A stretch of DNA of 64,000 nucleotides, taken from contig WKLE02001329.1 of NCBI GenBank assembly GCA_014885115.2, forward strand, positions 1-64,000, in the 5' to 3' direction. The translations under genes were made by a program, and so were the position numbers. The notes under the pieces are model-generated. The model worked only from the letters and a program-made list of their open reading frames with translations. It made no database searches and was not told where the DNA came from. Below are positions 1 through 10,393 of the stretch, in pieces. The stretch is from Asterionellopsis glacialis (taxonomy: Eukaryota > Bacillariophyta > Plagiogrammaphyceae > Rhaphoneidales > Asterionellopsidaceae). Within the stretch, counting starts at the first letter, position 1. Each line of letters starts with the position of its first letter.

Positions 1-1130
1 TGTAGCAAGTGCGGCAGCAGACTTGGCAGCACCTAAATGTGGATTAAAGGAAATAGCTCCCACCTCAGCATCCACTCCAACCTTGTCATCATTGCTACAA
101 TAATAAGCTGCACTTTGATTTAAAATCTGTTTTGCCATTTGAATTGTTTTAGCTGGTATGTGTTCCATCATGAGATATGTCATTTTGAGTTGTGTTTGTA
201 TCATGGTATTGGATTGTATCAATTATTCTTCATCACTATGTATTACTTTGGGATTTAAGTTTGGCCTTCTAGAAAGGCTTTCTGCTATATGGCTTAAATC
301 TTGAAGTTTAGTGGTTGACACATCCCAGAGTGTTTGCTCCAATGCCATGTGGGTAATTTTTTACTATCTGAAAAGTATGGTCAAATGTCATAGTCAGCCT
401 GCACATTACAGCCTGTATCTCCCTGGTATGACGTTCTCTTTTTCTGAAATACTACTACTAAGAGTGGCTATCAACTGCTTGGCCTCATCTACTAGGTCAC
501 GGAAGTTGTCACCTGTAGGCAGGATCTTTAAGGATCCAATCCAGTCATCAAATGACACATCAGAGGTGTGACAGCTGCATATTGAAGATTGTTGTGGCTG
601 GCTTGTTCTATGGTCTGTGAGTAATAAGTAGCCTGGGCAAAAATCTTAACTGTTTATAATTCTTTGTTGATTCGTGAATGTTCTTCAATAGTTGGAAAAG
701 GTTCCTTGTCTAAACAAGAGTCATCAAAAGATTGTTTGACAGAAGGAATAGAATTGAATTGAGGAGAAGCAGTCAGAGTAGCGTCCTCTTGGACATTGGT
801 GTCTGGAGTATCACTTGTATTACTACTCAAAAATCCACCTTGCTTTGACGTCTTCTTGATTAGCTTCCCAGTAATGAAGTCATGTTTAAGCTCCCTCAGA
901 GCGAAGGTGTACCTGATGGGAGGAGAAGGAGGTTGAGTTTTTTCTTGTAAAACTTGTGCCTTGTTGTTCAAATAATACATCGATATTGGGCAAGTGATGT
1001 CGTTTCCACAATGACAGGTCAGACCTTTTTTGCACTGCTCACAGACCACCCCACCATTTGCAAAAGTCTTGGGGGGTGGTCTGCTAGTAAGTCCAAACTA
1101 TCCACCCTTGGATTGTTTGGACATGTTGCT
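1..1130 (-). pseudogene. decayed coding region, partial at left edge
   Basis: Read on the minus strand, this stretch shows coding-like segments interrupted by frame changes and stops. The first (about 1049 to 654) has a Cys/His cluster (CEQCKKGLTCHC) and ends at a stop. A second (about 640 to 420) needs one frame change near 565 to join its two halves, which end in IPGRYRL. A third begins MALEQTLWDVS at about 346, meets TAA at about 223, and continues in the same frame as MIQTQLKMTYL (ATG at 204) off the left edge. An upstream ATG in the first frame (about 1118) is followed after eight codons by TAG. Introns could explain some breaks, but I found no convincing splice pairs. I do not recognise the family; a mobile-element protein is one possibility. 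Confidence is low. Confidence 0.35.
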
Positions 1131-1404
1131 GTTGTAGAGATCTTTTAAGAAAAAATACTCTCGTCACAAAAAAATGTTGCTTGTTACTACCATACCGCAT
1201 TTGACAAGATCGCTCTTTGGACACCTGAATGCCTCCTTATCTCCACTGACTTTGGATTCCCATGGTGAAAAAAATAACAATCAACATAATAGGCAAACAG
1301 AACAAAGTTAAAAAAGAAGAGTGGTGTCAGCAGAATTCTCAACAACAACAATCAACTTACCTTTTGGGACAACTATAATGGGGTCGTCGTTAGACCTCGT
1401 CTTA

Positions 1405-1682
1405 CACTCCAACTCCGCTGTTAACATATTCTTACGTTAACATAAACGAGGCTTATTTTACAGGATTTGTAACATAACTTACCAGCCTTGCTTAGAAACG
1501 CTTACATAATTGAACACCCCCTTTACCCCTTTCTACCCCCTTTACCCCTTTACGGTACCAAATATGAAGGGGGACGTCGATATGATGTTTTAACATAAAT
1601 TTATACCCTGAACCTCAGAAAGTAACATAAATGCTTAGCCTCAACGCCCCCTTAACATTATGTTAACATCGGAGTTGGAGTG
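1405..1682. mobile_element. MITE-like element with TA target duplication
   Basis: The ends are near-perfect inverted repeats of about 24 bp. The left end reads CACTCCAACTCCGCTGTTAA from 1405; the reverse complement of the right end reads CACTCCAACTCCGATGTTAA from 1682. They differ at one base. Both ends are bordered by TA (1403-1404 and 1683-1684), the duplication left by Tc1/mariner-type insertion. The 278-bp interior has no open frame of note. It holds a run of ACCCCTTT-like repeats (about 1517-1550) and several AACATAA words. A non-autonomous Tc1/mariner-like element is the simplest reading. No second copy was seen in this window. Confidence 0.6.
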
Positions 1683-1684
1683 TA

Positions 1685-2987
1685 TCCGAGAAACTATTTT
1701 CGAAATTTTCGAACGCGCCATACTTGCGTGGGAAGAAAAAAGGGTAAGCACGAGCTCTAGTACGCAGTATTTCATTTCGAACGAAATTAAATAAAACCAA
1801 CACAAAACAATCAACTGGACGAAAAAGAACGAATCTCACTCTTTTGCTTCTTTTCTTGTCCGAAACTTTACTTAGGAGATTGGTTGATTGTTTTGTCAAG
1901 TACTTTTCATGGACTTTCCGAAGAATCGTTGATTAAAATTCTTCGGAAACTCCAAAAAGCTCCTTATGTAAAGTTTGGATCTGACTCCTCCCATTGGCTA
2001 GATTTACTGACTATGCCGACCTTTCCCGTTCCTGTGCGGTTTTGACTAATTGCCCCGGCGACCTGAAACACTTTGAAACATAAACGGACTGTGGTAAAGC
2101 CATGCCAAGTAGTATCAAACCCACATAATATCGCGCGAGGAGGAGCAGGTTAAGAAAACATTCCTAAAGTTCGAAGTACTGTACTTTGAATTTGAATATT
2201 GAGTATTGCTATGTGTACAGACACTATTGGGATTGAAATTTTTGAATTTCCTCCCCGCCGCCCGCCCAACGGAACATCTATCAAGAACAATAAAAATTCA
2301 AAAGAAATTACTACCCCACAGGTGTATAGTTACAGAACAGGTAGGAACTCTACGGGGAATATACAACAGTACCATGGAGATGTAGAAAGGAAAAGATCCA
2401 AGATACCGTAGTGTACCTGACTTGTCCATTTCGTTTTCTAAAACAAGGCTGCTTCGACAATCCGGGACCTGGTACTACTAGAAATCGTGTACATTGTTAC
2501 CTGCGGTACTCAATACAGAAGACCTAATTTACCTGTACCTGGTAGTCCTATCGTTCCCATCACGGTACCGGGTACCTGGTACAAATATCATCTCTACAGG
2601 CCGACAGTTTCAAAATTCATTGCTGTAACTGATACATTCTTCATTCGTCCCTGGAACAATTCTTTTTTGGAAAAAAAACGGAACACTCTTGTAGGTCCTC
2701 TAGTTGGTCCTAACCATTTCTAACTCACAACTCACAGCAAAACTTAAAATCAGGAGGTATCCAATTCTAAGTGATGCTGTTATTTCTCTCATAATTAGTA
2801 GAATAAAAGAAATCCATGAAAAAAATAAAGACAGAATTTAAAATTGAAATTAAAGTTTTCTTATTTGCTACAAATATAATATGAAAGTCGCATTTGTTCT
2901 TTTGCTAAAAGAATCGTCGTTCTCTAATATAGCCTTGATTGCACCAAGCTATATTGATTTTTGGAACTTTTTCTTTTCCTACGTAGC
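1685..2987. other. intergenic, no supportable gene
   Basis: This stretch lies between the MITE-like element and the 3' end of the zinc-binding protein gene. The open frames are short and have no recognisable content. It carries copies of the dispersed palindromic word around GGTACCTGGTAC near 2471 and 2570-2583. Confidence 0.5.
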
Positions 2988-5156
2988 TTACATCGGATGT
3001 GTCCTCATACGTTTAGGATCAGGGGCTCCATGATAAGCACCAGCAGCTGCACTCCAGTCAGCAACCATGGCCTTTTGTTGTGGATTCATTGGGTTCGGAT
3101 GCATAAAGCTTCCATACTGGGCAGCTTGCGGAGGCCCTTGTGGTGCACGTCGCTTAAGTGGAGAAGTAGGGTTTGTTCCGTCTTCGTGAAGTCGGCGCCA
3201 AATTTTTGCGAAGAATGCCTTTTGGGATCCAAACTTCATCTTCGCACGTTCGTCATCATGATGGACACGCAATTTTTCCAAACTGTCCTTTACTTCTTGC
3301 GGACACTTACGGCAGCGCATCATATGATTGTGCAAGACATTTAGGGTCTTTGATGTGTCACTCAGCGTCTTAATAGAGGATGGGAAGAATCGTCCACTTC
3401 CGTACCCACCAAAACAATGTCTGCAAGCCAATCCAGCAAAACCAGGAGGCAACCCCTTACGCTTACCAAGACGATCAGCTTCAGTGAACACACATGGCTG
3501 CATCTGACTTAAAAGATGGTAAGAGAATTCAGTGGCGTAAGGCTTATCTTCAAGACTGACAAGAGGAGCTGACTTGGCCAAGGATTTGGTCTGACAGTTT
3601 GCTTGTTCGCCGTCGGCACCATCTCCGGATTGATCATCTGCGTCGGATCCACCACCATTCTTTCCGTCAGTGACAGCATTTGATTTGGTTGAGAAGAAAT
3701 CATTGGAATTGCGACGTTCTGCAGAAAAGACACCGGTGGAGTGCTGCTGACGACTAAGTCTGGGAAGAGGTGGAGGCATAAGAGCGGAGAAACGAATGCC
3801 CTGGGTAGTATCAACAAGACCGAGAGAAAGAGCACTTTCAACCCAGTACTTCTTTGAGGTTCCGGATCGAGCATCGTCTGCTTTCAAAGTTTGATATCGC
3901 TTCATGATCTCCTCAGGTACAGCAGAGCATGAATGTAAATGACGCTGCAACAGGTTCATAGTAGCGTTGTATATCGATGAAATTGTAGTGGGATAGTAAA
4001 CGGAGCCGCGTTCTCGAGTTCCTCCAGGCTGAGAGTGACAATGGGGGCAGCGAATTCCAACTTGTCCAACTTGAATTGGTTTACGCTTTCCCTTGCTCGG
4101 GGTGGCAACATCCTGTTGGGTGGCACAGAACACTTGGACACAATGACGACGGACAAAACAATGAAGAGGCGTGAGCCAGTCCTTGTCGGAATTCATTGAA
4201 AGTGGAATTGGCTGAGGAAGCATGGCGAACGGACCGTTCGCTCCAGAATTCATATGATGGTGATGAACACCATTGTCCATGGGACCCATGGGGCCTCCCA
4301 TGCCGGGAGGAATTCCAGCCATGGGACCCATACCCGGAGGCATACCGGGAGGCATGCCCTGCATGTGAGGAGGAACAGGAGGAGGGGGACCAACACCTCC
4401 AACACCTACGCCGGAATGACGATGATGAGGAAGTTGGGGTGCATGGGATTGACGTGCTTCTGTACAGATTGCTTCGTGTTGCATAGCTTCATCGCGAGAC
4501 GAAAAGGCCTTTGAGTTGCAGACGTGGCAAACCCACCATTGTTGGCGTCCGAGTCCTCCAGAACCTCCTCCTGTGGAATCTTCTCTTTCTGAACCAGCCA
4601 TTAATTGCTGGCGTTGTCGCTCGAGATCTTTCTTACGTTCCTCAAGTTCAAATTGCTGCTTTTGTAATTGCTGTTGCCGGAGAGCAAGGTAAGCGTCTGC
4701 TTGATTGCCTCCCGGCATGCCCTGACTACCCATGCTATCGCGACCACTGTACTGGGCAGCGTGTCCATGTTCACCACCAGGGGGGACCATGAAGGGAGCA
4801 TGGCCGTGAGCAGCAGCGTGACCGCTATGAGGACCTTTAGCACTTCCCGGCGCTGCCATGCTAATTCTCCTTCGCGTAAGATCGAGGATACAAGCATCGA
4901 GAACAGCAGTGGTCGAATCGAGAGATTCACGTCGTCCAGATAAGAGGTCAAGACCATCCATTGTTCCAGTAGAGGAGCGTCTTGCTGACAACATATCGGA
5001 GATGTGTGAAGAATCAATTGACCCTGTTGAAAGGCGGGGGTCATTCCCGAAGCGACGGTGACCACCATGTGGCATCATTGCGGCCCCGGAGCCGTTTGGA
5101 CCATTCATATGTGAAGGAGCTGGCCCTGGAAAAGATTGTGCTTGGTTTGAACTCAT
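2988..5156 (-). CDS. putative nuclear zinc-binding protein with paired C2HC modules
   Basis: A single frame of 722 residues with no family I can name. Three metal-binding patterns are visible. The first is a finger with C210-x2-C213, H227 and C231. The other two are copies of a larger module: C370-x2-C373 with H406-x3-C410, and C578-x2-C581 with H611-x3-C615. Each copy starts with G-[I/L]-x-C-x-H-C and has an aromatic-x-P-[S/T]-[S/T]-I element in the middle. A Q/E-rich coiled-coil-like stretch lies at about 155-187 and a Gly/Pro/Met/His-rich linker at about 240-310. Basic patches near 667 (PLKRRAP) and 713 (DPKRMR) suggest nuclear import. A role in DNA or chromatin binding is inference. The start at 5156 follows no in-frame upstream ATG. 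TGACGTAA-type sites lie upstream. Confidence 0.8.
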   Translation of the reverse strand: MSSNQAQSFPGPAPSHMNGPNGSGAAMMPHGGHRRFGNDPRLSTGSIDSSHISDMLSARRSSTGTMDGLDLLSGRRESLDSTTAVLDACILDLTRRRISMAAPGSAKGPHSGHAAAHGHAPFMVPPGGEHGHAAQYSGRDSMGSQGMPGGNQADAYLALRQQQLQKQQFELEERKKDLERQRQQLMAGSEREDSTGGGSGGLGRQQWWVCHVCNSKAFSSRDEAMQHEAICTEARQSHAPQLPHHRHSGVGVGGVGPPPPVPPHMQGMPPGMPPGMGPMAGIPPGMGGPMGPMDNGVHHHHMNSGANGPFAMLPQPIPLSMNSDKDWLTPLHCFVRRHCVQVFCATQQDVATPSKGKRKPIQVGQVGIRCPHCHSQPGGTRERGSVYYPTTISSIYNATMNLLQRHLHSCSAVPEEIMKRYQTLKADDARSGTSKKYWVESALSLGLVDTTQGIRFSALMPPPLPRLSRQQHSTGVFSAERRNSNDFFSTKSNAVTDGKNGGGSDADDQSGDGADGEQANCQTKSLAKSAPLVSLEDKPYATEFSYHLLSQMQPCVFTEADRLGKRKGLPPGFAGLACRHCFGGYGSGRFFPSSIKTLSDTSKTLNVLHNHMMRCRKCPQEVKDSLEKLRVHHDDERAKMKFGSQKAFFAKIWRRLHEDGTNPTSPLKRRAPQGPPQAAQYGSFMHPNPMNPQQKAMVADWSAAAGAYHGAPDPKRMRTHPM

Positions 5157-5597
5157 CTTCGTTCTTCGTTCCTCTTGTTGCAGAAAACCTTGTTGTCTTT
5201 ATGATGTGATGGTGGGAGGTTAGTTTAAAGACTTGTCAGTGTCCACCGTACCTCAGTAGTCGAATGCAATTTATGTGCAGGGACGAAAATAATCCAAAAT
5301 GCAAACTGTGGCTTTAGCTTCCCTAGACCTTACCTTGTAAACGCTCTCTAGAGACGCTACAACACAAGCTATCGTCTACGAACAGGTGTCGTCTCCACTT
5401 CAAACGCAGTAAATCCTAGTAGGGGCCCTACATTATTTCACCACTTGACCCATCGAGCATCATTCCCGAACCAGATTGGAATTTCATTTAAGCGATCGAC
5501 CCGACCAAGACTAACTGAGAAATCCATAAGTAAAAAGAGAAATCTCCGGTGGTAATAAAAAAAGTTTAGGTGTTTTGACTCGGACGCCACGATCAGA

Positions 5598-5606
5598 TGA
5601 CGTAAG
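5598..5606 (+). promoter_or_regulatory. TGACGTAAG, CRE-like site
   Basis: TGACGTAAG lies about 440 bp upstream of the zinc-binding protein start (5156, minus strand). TGACGT is the bZIP-type element known from CO2/cAMP- and light-responsive diatom promoters. Use of this copy is inference. Confidence 0.3.
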
Positions 5607-5810
5607 AAATCGTCCGCTGAACCTTATATACATATTATGGACCGACGTAGACGAAGTTGAACTAACCGACCAATTTCAAACCAAAAAAATCTTATAATGA
5701 CTCTTTTCTACGTAATTCTACATGAAAATAAATACTACGTGTATGGGGTCTTTGGGAAGCCTGCAGGGAAACTAAGTACCTGTATCGCTGGATCCGGCTG
5801 TAGTATAGCT

Positions 5811-5870
5811 GTCCCTTTTGATTGGCTGTTGTTTTCAATTGTTCCTTTTGATTGGCTGTTGATTTCCATA
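5811..5870. repeat. 30-bp tandem duplication
   Basis: Two adjacent 30-bp units begin at 5811 and 5841. Both contain CCTTTTGATTGGCTGTTG and diverge slightly at their ends. Each carries ATTGGCT, an inverted CCAAT-like core. Confidence 0.65.
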
Positions 5871-6168
5871 TTTCTAGGAAGGGCCCCTTTCAGATCAATG
5901 GTAGGGTGTAAAACCTCCGAAGATAAAAGACAGGTTGCTATTGGGTGTGATGTGCTGTCGCATATACTAACGAAAAAGTGTGTTCACATACTAGAAAAGC
6001 GATTCGCCAACCAGATTTTTGAAGTATGTACTTGGAAGGTGTTCATAATTTCAGATACTGATTTTTTTCATTACTCCGGTAGTCGTGGATCTGACCTCTG
6101 ACAGAGAGGTTCATATAAGGTCCTGACACAATACTACTCGACCGTGACAATACTTCAACCAAGACAGG

Positions 6169-6176
6169 TGACGTCA
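6169..6176. promoter_or_regulatory. TGACGTCA, perfect CRE palindrome
   Basis: A full 8-bp CRE palindrome about 1.0 kb upstream of the zinc-binding protein start. It shares the spacer with the sites at 5598 and 6332. Confidence 0.3.
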
Positions 6177-6331
6177 AAGGCCGGTCGGTTTCCTAACACC
6201 TATCTCCTCATGTAAGGGCCCATCCGTTGATTCGATATTGCATACAGTTTCATATTTTTTATAGTTGAAAACAACTTGACCTACCATACCGTGTTCCTTT
6301 GCTGGAAATGATATTCCATGCTTGTCTTGGT

Positions 6332-6343
6332 CACGTGACGTAA
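6332..6343 (+). promoter_or_regulatory. overlapping G-box and CRE, CACGTGACGTAA
   Basis: CACGTG and TGACGTAA overlap by two bases. It is the third TGACGT-type site in this spacer. Function is inferred from the motif only. Confidence 0.3.
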
Positions 6344-8019
6344 GGGTTTGGATACTTCTTGATAGTAATAGTTGTAGTATCATTGGTCCTATATAATGGA
6401 ACATTCCATAAGTAAGATCATCGGAAAAAGAATTTCTGACTGTGTCCTTCGTTATTCTTCAAAGGGACGTATCCTCTTTCTCGGACAGTCATGAAAGTTG
6501 GGGTACTTTGACAACTTTACTGGTTTTTTCGATAATATTATCTCTAATACAAGAAAAGGTACGTGTAGAGGTACAATTCCAACAATATTAGATACCTTTC
6601 AGGTACAGTAACATCTTCTTTTTAGATATTAAATTCGTCCAATGAATGAGTATCGCTGTACCTGTTCTGAAATCCCACTGCATACAGAATGTATTTTTCA
6701 TCAATTATACTAAATAAATAATAATTTATGTAGGTATCATCGTTACATCATCTTGTAGAAGGGGCGTAAGTGTATTTTACTACTGGCGATACAGAATCTG
6801 AAAATGCGAGCAATATCTGGTAGAACTAACACATACCAGGTATTACTGTATACAAGATTTCATTCCCTGTATGCGGGAAGCCGAATATCGATCGATCCCG
6901 CCCACAGACATCTTATTTACCAGGAACAAGAATCCTTGTATGGGAATAATTAAATAATAATAATATATTGGACCAGACATTCCTGAATTTCGGAACCTCG
7001 TGCGTCCAAATAATGTACAGTATGCAAAAGTTTAAGAATCCCATCATGAACCAGATTCAAGATACCATGTACAGTTTGATGACACTTGATTTGAATTTTT
7101 TATTTCCACTCCTATGTAGATGAGATAAATATTATACATACCAGGTAGAATACTTCTTTTGGGGGGTCTGTCCCTTGTACGCCAACCCGGATGAATTTGG
7201 ATTGGGCCTGTTCGAAGCTTCCCCGCCGCTTTTCGCCATGCATTTTCAAGCGGGAGGATAAGAGAAACAGAGTGAGGATGTCATTCTTACGAGGTAACAT
7301 GTTCTTTTATAAAACTTGTAGGAACCCGTACAGTTCTTGCTCTAGGGACAGTCTTTGAAATGTGTCTGAACCTGCCGGATCGTTTGATCATTTTTTTTCG
7401 TAGTGTTTACAAGACCCGTGAATGAAAATTGTACCTGTATGCATTTTGTTTGAACACACGGATGTTCAAGTTTGGACACCGGACAGACGAGCACACCTCT
7501 TTCGGAAAAGTAAATATGATAAAAAATTCTCGCGAGAACAGCAGAGAAAACAGAAAACACCACGTATCTTGAAAGCACGAAGAACACAGCGGTCAGTCGT
7601 CACCATGACAGAAATGACGAGGGTACAAAATGTCTCCTACCTCACAGAACAAGTCACCAACCTTTCCATTATTCATCTCTTGAGCGATTGAAAGACAATT
7701 ATTTGAAAAAAATTCAACAATCAACCTTTACTGACGGCGTATTCGAGTTGATTGTACTTTGTTCAAAAACTGTTGCGATGTTGTCGTTGACGTGCTTCAT
7801 TGGGACACGCTCCCAGCAGACTGTCTGTGCTGAATGTCTCCTAAATTCGAACATTAGAAGTTGTTCGTCAAGTCAAATTTCTTGGTTCGAGGCCAATGTG
7901 TTCCAATTAATTCTTTTGAGAGGAATCATGAGGTCTCTAGTAGCCAAAGAGCATCCAGTTCCAATTTATAGATCAACAAATTTCCAAATAACAAGAAGTA
8001 TCAAAACTAATTTAAAAAT

Positions 8020-9549
8020 CTATGGCTGTTCAGGAGAGAGTGGTTTGTCCCCGGGAAGAGGAAGAATTTTAGATATTTCCTGAGTGCGGTACCAGGAAAA
8101 TGGGATTGTGAACAATTTTTCCCACTTCGAAACATAAGCACGTTTGTTGAGAGAATCATACCCATTCTCTTCGATCTTGTCAAGGATCTTACCGTAACAA
8201 TCCAAGGAACTTTGAACAGGAAGACGACTTTCCTCTGCAAGCATGGGTACACCTCGTAGGGCACGGTCGTAATACATTCGTGCCCTGGAAATCTCGTACT
8301 TCATAAGATTGATGTAATTTTCGTCTATTCTTTGAGCCATGATTTGCTCCTCTGTCACTCCAAACTTTTTCATATCATCCTGTGGGAGGTATACTCTTCC
8401 ACGTGTGACTGCATCCTCTCCCACATCCCGCAAAATATTGGTAATTTGAAATGCAACACCAAGGGAGAGTGCAGGTTCCCTGTAGATGGATTTTTCAGAC
8501 AAAAGGAGAGAGCGTTTAGTGAACATGCTCAAACAAAACTAATTCAAGAAAACGAGAAACACTCAACAATCAACTCACTTTGCTTGTTCCTCAGTAAAAC
8601 CAGGGGCACAGCCGAAAACAGGCATAGACATGAGTCCCACAGTTCCTGCCACTCGATAACAGTATAGATGCAGCTCTTCAAAGGTTTCGTAACGGTCTTG
8701 TCCGAGATTTGGAACGTCCATGAGCATCCCTCTGATCATATCAACAAAGGGGGTAATGGGGAGATTGGGATACTTGATGCGAATATCAAGCAAACATAAA
8801 TCCAACACATCCACAACCTCGCCGTACTTCCACAGATTTTCAAGGCGCACTTCCCATGAAGCCAAATCTGTTAACATGTCATCATTACTTTCACGAGGGG
8901 CATCCACAATTTCATCGGTACGGCGGCACCACACGTACACAGCCCAAATAGCTTTTCGTGCCTCTTCATTCATAATTTGTGTCCCGAGGTAGAAAGTTTT
9001 GGCGAACGCACTTGTAACCTCGCCAGATTCAACATAAGCCTTTTCCAAAATTTGGGAAAATTCTGCCTTTTCTGCTTCTGTAAAAGAGGTATAAGTTTCT
9101 TCCTTTGGTTCAAAAGTTCCTGCAGGTGCCAATGAACGCAAGTAGGCACCACATTTTTGCACTGCAACATCATCGGCAAATATCCCCAAATCATGACCGA
9201 CTTCCTTAATAACATCCTGGTTGATACCAAGGATAGCATCTTGGAGTGAACTAGCAATACTCCCGTTTGCTGCAACAACTTTATTCCGAGCTTCGTCCAA
9301 GGCCTGTTCTGCCTTTGATGGTCCCTTGACGGAAGAGAAATCGATAACTTGCCCTCCTTCTAACACTTTGCCGGAAGCCAACTCGGATGCGATTTCATCC
9401 TTGGAACGTCCACCAACAGGTTCAGCCAAGGATGCTAAAGATGTTTTTGAAACAAAAGTTGTTGTTGATTGGGATGGATGGACAGTAAAGGCATTTACTG
9501 TACCAACCGATAATGTGACAAGACCTATGGCAATTTTTGAAAACCGCAT
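8020..9549 (-). CDS. PSY: phytoene synthase, plastid-targeted
   Basis: Condenses two geranylgeranyl diphosphates to phytoene, the first committed carotenoid step. There are two exons: 9549-8579 and 8479-8020. The 99-nt intron has a GTGAGT donor and a CTACAG acceptor, and splicing restores EEQAKEPALSLG and a 476-residue protein. Both Asp-rich metal-binding motifs of the squalene/phytoene synthase family are present: DEIVD at 212-216 and DVGED at 342-346. The N-terminus (MRFSKIAIGLVTLSVGTVNAF) is a signal peptide ending in NAF, the ASAFAP-type leader for diatom plastids. The gene is divergent from the kinase gene, with an 844-bp gap. The intron removes an alternative in-frame ATG at 8532 that would give a false short protein. 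Confidence 0.95.
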
Positions 9550-10393
9550 TTTTGATGATACTGTAGTATTGTATATGTTTCTTTCAATTTGTTCTGTATG
9601 AACCTGTTTTTCTTCTAATCTGAGCGAAAAAAAGTTATTCTTCTTTCTTTAGTTAGTTTGCAATGCCAGTCTTCTATTTTCTGTCAAGATTCAATGTCAA
9701 TCTTTCAGTACAAGATTACAATCTATCTATTGATTCAGCTTGTAATAGGAACACCGATAAGCGCTTGCCGAGAGAAACACAAGGGAGGCAGCTTGTGTTG
9801 TTGGGTACGAGAATTACTTCCTGGTGGATGCGTTTATCAGTGTTTCTTCTGGCTCCGTGCAAAGAACACTGGGTGTATCTTGAAGTACGCGTGGAAGATG
9901 CAGCAGCATGTACAATACGGTGCGTTACCGTGCCACTGCTGGACTGACAGATTCTTGTTTGTGTTTTTTTTTGTCTCCCCAAGTACGTTTTAAAAACCCG
10001 GAAATGTTCGAATGGCTGATGTCATACTGCAGTCTGGCCGGGACCTCGTCAGGAGCAGCGAACAAGACCTCTTGAACTTCACACCCGATAAGGACAATGT
10101 TATTGCATGCGAGAAAAAAAAAACACTTGCCTCGAGAAAGCACAAGAACCAAAATAAAATGGAAAAGGCACGACACAAAGACACAATGAAAACGCCGGGA
10201 ATGACTCCAAATCACACAAAAAGCCAAAAGGAGGTAAAGTAACGCAACGCAATCAGTCTCTTTGGCGATTGACGACATCAGTTGACAAAGTTAGTTAGTT
10301 GCTTCGCACACTATAGCGACTACCAAACTTAATTTTAGAGGGAGAGACCAACAACCTCTCCACGACGAGTCCGTAACTACACTAGTAGCGTGA
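9550..10393. other. divergent intergenic region between PSY and kinase
   Basis: This 844-bp region presumably holds the promoters of both divergent genes. Several overlapping short frames are open in it, but none looks like a protein. No canonical promoter element could be fixed by eye. Confidence 0.4.

Larger units (their letters stand above)
5157..8019. other. long intergenic spacer
   Basis: A spacer of about 2.9 kb between the start of the zinc-binding protein gene and the end of phytoene synthase. No frame here looks like a real protein. It contains three TGACGT-type sites, a 30-bp direct duplication (5811-5870), a CTCTCTAGAG palindrome near 5344, and a few ACCAGGTA words near 6835 and 7139. 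Most of it gives no signal. Confidence 0.5.

Noticed and set aside
311..571. 86-codon frame on the plus strand
   Set aside because: The opposite strand here reads as more protein-like, with charged helical segments. The plus frame has no features and is probably a shadow.
1663..1899. 78-codon minus-strand frame
   Set aside because: It overlaps the right inverted repeat of the MITE-like element and has no recognisable content.
5697..6101. 134-codon plus-strand frame
   Set aside because: It reads through the 30-bp duplication in an intergenic spacer, is rich in hydrophobic and Cys codons by chance, and shows no domain.
7688..8083. 131-codon frame overlapping the end of phytoene synthase
   Set aside because: It is antisense to the PSY 3' end and has no protein-like features.
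8480..8532. N-terminal extension of the second PSY open frame (MSMFTKRSLL...)
   Set aside because: It is intron sequence. The CTACAG acceptor at 8480 joins the exons and restores the conserved family sequence.
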